Positions 22,390 to 26,029 of a stretch of 26,029 nucleotides of DNA are shown here, one piece after another; within the stretch, counting starts at the first letter, position 1, and each line of letters begins with the position of its first letter. The stretch spans positions 1-26,029 of the forward strand of contig DATDGR010000317.1 in assembly GCA_036521995.1 (NCBI GenBank). The letters are read 5' to 3'. This DNA comes from Gp13-AA77 sp036521995. GTDB lineage: Bacteria; Acidobacteriota; Terriglobia; UBA7540. Made by a program: the position numbers and the translations under genes. The notes beneath the pieces were generated by a model. That model did no database searches. It saw only the letters and a list, made by a program, of their open reading frames with translations, and was not told the DNA's origin.

Positions 22390-24102
22390 ATGCCGTCGCA
22401 CAATCACATTTTGACGATCGCCGTCTTCCTGCCGCTCGTGGGCGCCTGGGTGATTGCCTTTCTGCCCTCCGAAGCCGCCGGCCGGATCCGGTTCGTGGCG
22501 CTCGCTTTCTCCGGCCTGACCTTCGCGGTCACCCTGGGCCTCCTGTTCGGTTTTGACCGCGCTCAGGGAGGCTTTCAATGGGTCGAAGACTACGCCTGGA
22601 TCGCCTCACCGCCCATCCACTATCACTTGGGAATCGACGGCCTCAGCCTGATCCTGGTGGTGCTCACCGGTTTTCTGACGCCGCTCAGCGTCCTCGCCTC
22701 CTGGACAGGGATCACCGAGCGGGTGAAGGAGTTTCACCTCTTCCTGCTGGCGCTCGAAACCGGCGTCATCGGCGTGTTCGTTTCGGTGGATCTCTTCCTC
22801 TTCTTTGTCTTCTGGGAAGTGATGCTCATCCCCATGTATTTCCTGATCGGCATCTGGGGACACGGACGCAAGGTGTATGCCGCCGCGAAGTTCATCCTCT
22901 ACACCATGGCGGGCTCCGCGCTTATGCTGGTGGGAATCATCTTCTTGTACGACCGCACCGGCACCTTCGACTACAGCCAGATTCTGGGCGCGCTTTCAAG
23001 CGGGTCGCTGGTGCTTACCCCCCATGTCGAGAGCCTGCTTTTTTGGGCTTTTCTGCTGGCCTTCGCCATCAAGGTACCGCTGTTTCCGTTACACACCTGG
23101 CTGCCGGACGCCCACACCGAAGCGCCTACGGCCGGCTCGATGATTCTGGCGGGCGTGCTGCTGAAGATGGGCACATACGGCATGCTGCGCTTCTGCCTGC
23201 CGCTGTTCCCGAACTCCTCGCGCGAGTTCTCCACACTGCTGAGCGTGCTGGCCGTGATCGGCATCATCTACGGGGCGCTCGTCTCCATGGTCCAGCCTGA
23301 CCTGAAGCGGCTGGTGGCCTACTCCTCGGTGGCCCACCTCGGCTTTGTGGTGCTCGGCATCTTCGCCTTCAACCCGGAGGGGGCTGAAGGCGCGATCTAC
23401 CAGATGGTGAACCACGGCGTCTCCACCGGCGCTCTCTTCATGATGGTGGGAATGCTCTATGACCGCCGCCATACTCGCCTGATCAAGGATTTCGGCGGCC
23501 TCGGCACCACCATTCCCGTCTTCAGCACGTTCTTTATGATTGTCACGCTGTCATCACTCGGCTTGCCCCTGCTGAATGGCTTCGTGGGCGAGTTCCTCAT
23601 TATCCTAGGATCGTTTCGCGCGCGCGCCCTTTTCGGATCGCTGGCCGCGGTGGGCGTGATCCTGGCGGCGGTTTATTTGCTCTGGATGTATCAGCGCGTG
23701 TTCCTGGGTGAGGTGACCAACGAAAAGAACCGCGAGATTTCCGACTGCAACGCCCGCGAGAAGTTGATGCTGACGGCTACCGTGGCCGTGATCATCTTTA
23801 TGGGTGTCTACCCGCAGCCTTTCCTCCGGCAGATGGACTCCAGCGTCTCCCAGGTACTGGCGCGGGTGAATCCCGGCGCTGAGAACGCTTTCCGAGTCGC
23901 GCCCAGAAAGAATTCTCTCCCGGTTCACGAGGCGTGGCCAAAGGCCGGGGTCGTAGCGCTCCGAGGGACGCCTTTTCCCATGGGAGAGGGTGGCGCGAAG
24001 CGCCGGGTGAGCGGACAGTTTGAGATTTCGGCGGCAAAGCCGGATGGTAACCTCGCGGAGAATTCCCCGACCACCACGGCCGCCAGAGGTGCCGATCGAT
24101 GA
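22390..24102 (+). CDS. nuoM: NADH-quinone oxidoreductase subunit M (proton-pumping), C-terminally extended
   Basis: The ATG at 22390 begins MPSHNHILTIAVFLPLVGAW and gives 570 residues. Motifs include FFVFWEVMLIPMYFLIGIWG with the key Glu, AIKVPLFPLHTWLPDAHTEA, PTAGSMILAGVLLKMGTYG and KRLVAYSSVAHLGFV. The family normally ends shortly after the segment PQPFLRQMDSSVSQVLARV (about residue 495). Here about 75 more residues follow, part of them encoded by a palindromic element at 23971-24012. The tail is Ala/Arg/Gly-rich and predicted soluble. The stop overlaps the nuoN ATG by 4 bases. Confidence 0.96.
   Translation: MPSHNHILTIAVFLPLVGAWVIAFLPSEAAGRIRFVALAFSGLTFAVTLGLLFGFDRAQGGFQWVEDYAWIASPPIHYHLGIDGLSLILVVLTGFLTPLSVLASWTGITERVKEFHLFLLALETGVIGVFVSVDLFLFFVFWEVMLIPMYFLIGIWGHGRKVYAAAKFILYTMAGSALMLVGIIFLYDRTGTFDYSQILGALSSGSLVLTPHVESLLFWAFLLAFAIKVPLFPLHTWLPDAHTEAPTAGSMILAGVLLKMGTYGMLRFCLPLFPNSSREFSTLLSVLAVIGIIYGALVSMVQPDLKRLVAYSSVAHLGFVVLGIFAFNPEGAEGAIYQMVNHGVSTGALFMMVGMLYDRRHTRLIKDFGGLGTTIPVFSTFFMIVTLSSLGLPLLNGFVGEFLIILGSFRARALFGSLAAVGVILAAVYLLWMYQRVFLGEVTNEKNREISDCNAREKLMLTATVAVIIFMGVYPQPFLRQMDSSVSQVLARVNPGAENAFRVAPRKNSLPVHEAWPKAGVVALRGTPFPMGEGGAKRRVSGQFEISAAKPDGNLAENSPTTTAARGADR
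23971..24012. repeat. Palindromic element in the 3' end of nuoM
   Basis: The sequence CCTTTTCCCATGGGAGAGGG (23971-23990) continues into TGGCGCGAAGCGCCGGGTGAG. It matches the minus strand of the kinase element at 8358-8417 over about 40 bp with a few differences, including the sequence GCGAAGCGCCGGGTGAG. It is read in frame as part of the nuoM tail. Confidence 0.8.
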
Positions 24103-25565
24103 TCACCGTGAGCACCCTTGATTTCGTCCGCATTGCGCCGGAACTCGTGCTGTCGGGCTTCGCGCTGCTGGTCATGATGCTGGAGCCGGTGACGCCGCTC
24201 GGACGGAAGAAGGCGCTCGGCTGGGTGGCGGTGGTGGGCGTGCTCCTGGCAGGAATCACGTCGCTGGGCAGCGCTCGCTTTGGCGGCTCGGCCTTCTCCG
24301 GCAGCATCTCGAGCGACGCCTTCAGCGCCTTCTTTATCAATCTTCTGCTGGCCATCGCTGGGCTTACACTTTTGGGCTCGATGTCTTATCTCGAGCGCGA
24401 TGCCGTGGACCACGGTGAGTTCTATGCCTTGATCCTGCTGGCCACGGCCGGGGCGGCCTTCATGGTGGCTTCCACTGACCTGATTATGGTCTTTATCGGG
24501 CTCGAAATCTCCAGCATCTCCACCTACATTCTGGCCGGATACAAGCGCGGTGAGCTGCAGTCGAACGAGTCCTCAGTGAAGTATTTTCTGCTGGGTTCTT
24601 TTGCCACCGCCTTCTTCCTTTACGGCATTGCTTTTGTCTACGGCCTGACGGGCACCACGAATCTCAACGTGGTCCGGGAGACCCTGGTGAACTCGAACGC
24701 CGCTTCGGGCGGGCCTCAGTTGCTCTGGCTGGCCCTGCTACTGATGTTCGTGGGGCTCGCCTTCAAGGTGTCCGTGGCGCCTTTCCAGGTCTGGACGCCG
24801 GACGTTTACCAGGGTGCGCCTGCGCCCATCACGGCCTACCTGTCGACAGCGCCCAAGGCGGCGGCGTTCGCGGTGCTGGTGCGCATCCTGGTCGGGAGTT
24901 TCGGCCACTCGCCCTCCATGGGACCGGTCGTGTTCTGGCTCCTCTGGATTTCAGCCGTGCTCACCATGTGCGTGGGAAACCTGGCGGCACTGTGGCAGTC
25001 CAATATCAAACGGCTGCTGGCTTACTCTTCGATCGCGCATGCGGGTTACATCCTGGTCGGAATCACGGCGGGGGGCGCCGAGGGTACCTCAGCGGTGCTC
25101 TTCTATCTTGCCGGCTATGCCTTGATGAACGTAGGGGCTTTTATTCTCATCGCCCAACTGGCGGGGACGGGGGAGCGGCGCGTCGAGATCGCGGACTTCA
25201 CCGGCCTGGCCTCGGAGCGGCCCGGAATCGCCGCTTGCCTTACGGTATTTATGCTTTCGCTTGCCGGCTTTCCCGCCACCGTCGGTTTTTTTGCCAAGTT
25301 TTACGTCTTCCGCTCGGCCATTCACGCGCACCTGATCGGCTTGACGGTGATCGCCTTGCTGAACAGCGTGGTTTCGGTCTACTACTATCTCCGGCTGGTG
25401 GTGGCGATGTATATGGGCGAAGGCAAGACCGAGGTCTCCGAGGCGCCGGTCCCCACGGCGCTAGGCTTTGCGCTGGGCGTCAGCCTGGTGGGCATTTTCT
25501 TCCTCGGCCTGTTCCCTTCCAGTCTGCTGGGCAGCCTCATCGCGATGCGCCTTCCCTGGCTGTAG
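24099..25565 (+). CDS. nuoN: NADH-quinone oxidoreductase subunit N (proton-pumping)
   Basis: The 488-residue product shows NuoN motifs: FIGLEISSISTYILAGYKR with its Glu, NESSVKYFLLGSFATAFFLYG, KVSVAPFQVWTPDVYQGAP and ITAYLSTAPKAAAFAVLVR, then NIKRLLAYSSIAHAGYI. NuoN is the antiporter-like subunit nearest the quinone module. The ATG overlaps the nuoM stop (ATGA), so the two are coupled. It is the last gene of the operon and is convergent with the gene to its right. Confidence 0.97.
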   Translation: MITVSTLDFVRIAPELVLSGFALLVMMLEPVTPLGRKKALGWVAVVGVLLAGITSLGSARFGGSAFSGSISSDAFSAFFINLLLAIAGLTLLGSMSYLERDAVDHGEFYALILLATAGAAFMVASTDLIMVFIGLEISSISTYILAGYKRGELQSNESSVKYFLLGSFATAFFLYGIAFVYGLTGTTNLNVVRETLVNSNAASGGPQLLWLALLLMFVGLAFKVSVAPFQVWTPDVYQGAPAPITAYLSTAPKAAAFAVLVRILVGSFGHSPSMGPVVFWLLWISAVLTMCVGNLAALWQSNIKRLLAYSSIAHAGYILVGITAGGAEGTSAVLFYLAGYALMNVGAFILIAQLAGTGERRVEIADFTGLASERPGIAACLTVFMLSLAGFPATVGFFAKFYVFRSAIHAHLIGLTVIALLNSVVSVYYYLRLVVAMYMGEGKTEVSEAPVPTALGFALGVSLVGIFFLGLFPSSLLGSLIAMRLPWL

Positions 25566-25634
25566 CTGCGCTCGGAAACGGCAGTTCCAAACCTTGACAG
25601 AGCCTACATATGTAGCCCATTCTAACTTCTGGGA

Positions 25635-25679
25635 GAGTCGTCGCGGCTGAGACTGCGCTGGGTGGCTCGCGGACGACTC
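25635..25679. terminator. Hairpin between convergent nuoN and the next gene
   Basis: GAGTCGTC (25635-25642) plus GCG pairs with CGC and GACGACTC (25668-25679) with one bulged G, an 11-bp stem. There is no T-tract on either side, so it is at most a weak or Rho-assisted terminator. The position 70 bp after nuoN fits an operon end. A 12-bp palindrome CTACATATGTAG lies just before it (25604-25615). Confidence 0.4.
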
Positions 25680-25686
25680 GGCGAGA

Positions 25687-26029
25687 TCAGGGATTGGTCT
25701 GTTGGGGTTGGACGTCCGAGGTCGCCCTCAGCGCGCTGAGCGGGCCGGAGAGGAAAAAGCGCGCCGCGCGGCCGGTGTCAGGATCGCGATTCTCCACCCA
25801 GCGCCGGTCGATGTGCTGCAGGTCAGCCGTAGACTCAAGGTCCGCGGTGCCGTCGAAGCCACAGCTTCCGGCGAGCTCGAAGACGGCCCCGCCAAGTCGC
25901 AGCTCAACGGGCGGTATGACGGCGCTACGATTTCGCACTTGGAGAGAGAGGTCGACGGAGTGCAGAGTGAGCGGGCCGCGGCTGGGCGCCAGATCTCCCC
26001 AGGACGCTGCCCGCACCGCACCACGCAAG
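25687..26029 (-). CDS. C-terminal part of an AsmA-like protein (runs off right edge)
   Basis: A minus-strand frame stays open from the window edge to a stop at 25687, about 114 residues. It reads as alternating beta strands (LHSVDLSLQVRNRSAVIPPV, then LGGAVFELAGSCGFDGTADLE) ending in FFLSGPLSALRATSDVQPQ. This pattern resembles the C-terminal beta region of AsmA-type membrane-associated proteins, where a similar FELSGPYSF...GTAD stretch occurs. No start is visible; the first codon in the window is probably internal. The identification is tentative. Confidence 0.5.
   Translation of the reverse strand, partial: LRGAVRAASWGDLAPSRGPLTLHSVDLSLQVRNRSAVIPPVELRLGGAVFELAGSCGFDGTADLESTADLQHIDRRWVENRDPDTGRAARFFLSGPLSALRATSDVQPQQTNP

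Overview
The window is high-GC bacterial chromosome. It most resembles an Acidobacteriota genome, probably of the Solibacter/Bryobacter kind. That assignment is an inference from three things: the kinase plus PD40-propeller architecture, the style of the dispersed palindromic repeats, and the overall gene set. No rRNA or tRNA gene, CRISPR array or prophage was found.

Left part (1-3607, minus strand): a classical str operon, rpsL-rpsG-fusA-tuf, with tuf running off the left edge. A near-consensus sigma70 promoter lies about 120 bp upstream of rpsL.

3608-6041: an intergenic stretch with strong hairpins is followed by two plus-strand exported proteins. These are a MetA-pathway/porin-like outer membrane protein and a YceI-like lipocalin-fold protein, each followed by a copy of a REP-like palindrome. 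A 203-bp element with 41-bp inverted ends sits before the next gene.

6042-9610 (minus strand): a large Ser/Thr protein kinase with a C-terminal beta-propeller is split by a 2-nt deletion in its N-lobe and carries two in-frame palindromic repeat insertions. Next to it is a decayed REP-associated tyrosine transposase (RAYT) with a third REP copy just upstream of its start. 9610-10827 holds no convincing gene.

10828-25565: a small ThiS-like sulfur carrier gene on the minus strand is divergent from a long plus-strand operon for respiratory complex I, nuoA-C-D-E-F-G-H-J-K-L-M-N. The operon lacks nuoB and nuoI, two Fe-S subunits that link the NADH-oxidising arm to the quinone site. NuoG carries the cysteines for an additional ferredoxin-type cluster. 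Several junctions (E/F, F/G, J/K, L/M) hold repeats or gene relics, and the nuoM 3' end is extended by a palindromic element. The right edge is the C-terminal part of a minus-strand protein, possibly AsmA-like.

Taken together, this is a housekeeping region (translation and respiration) heavily seeded with several families of small palindromic or inverted repeats, some of which have become coding sequence. The best leads are the complex I operon without B and I, the REP/RAYT family, and the repeats inside the kinase and nuoM.
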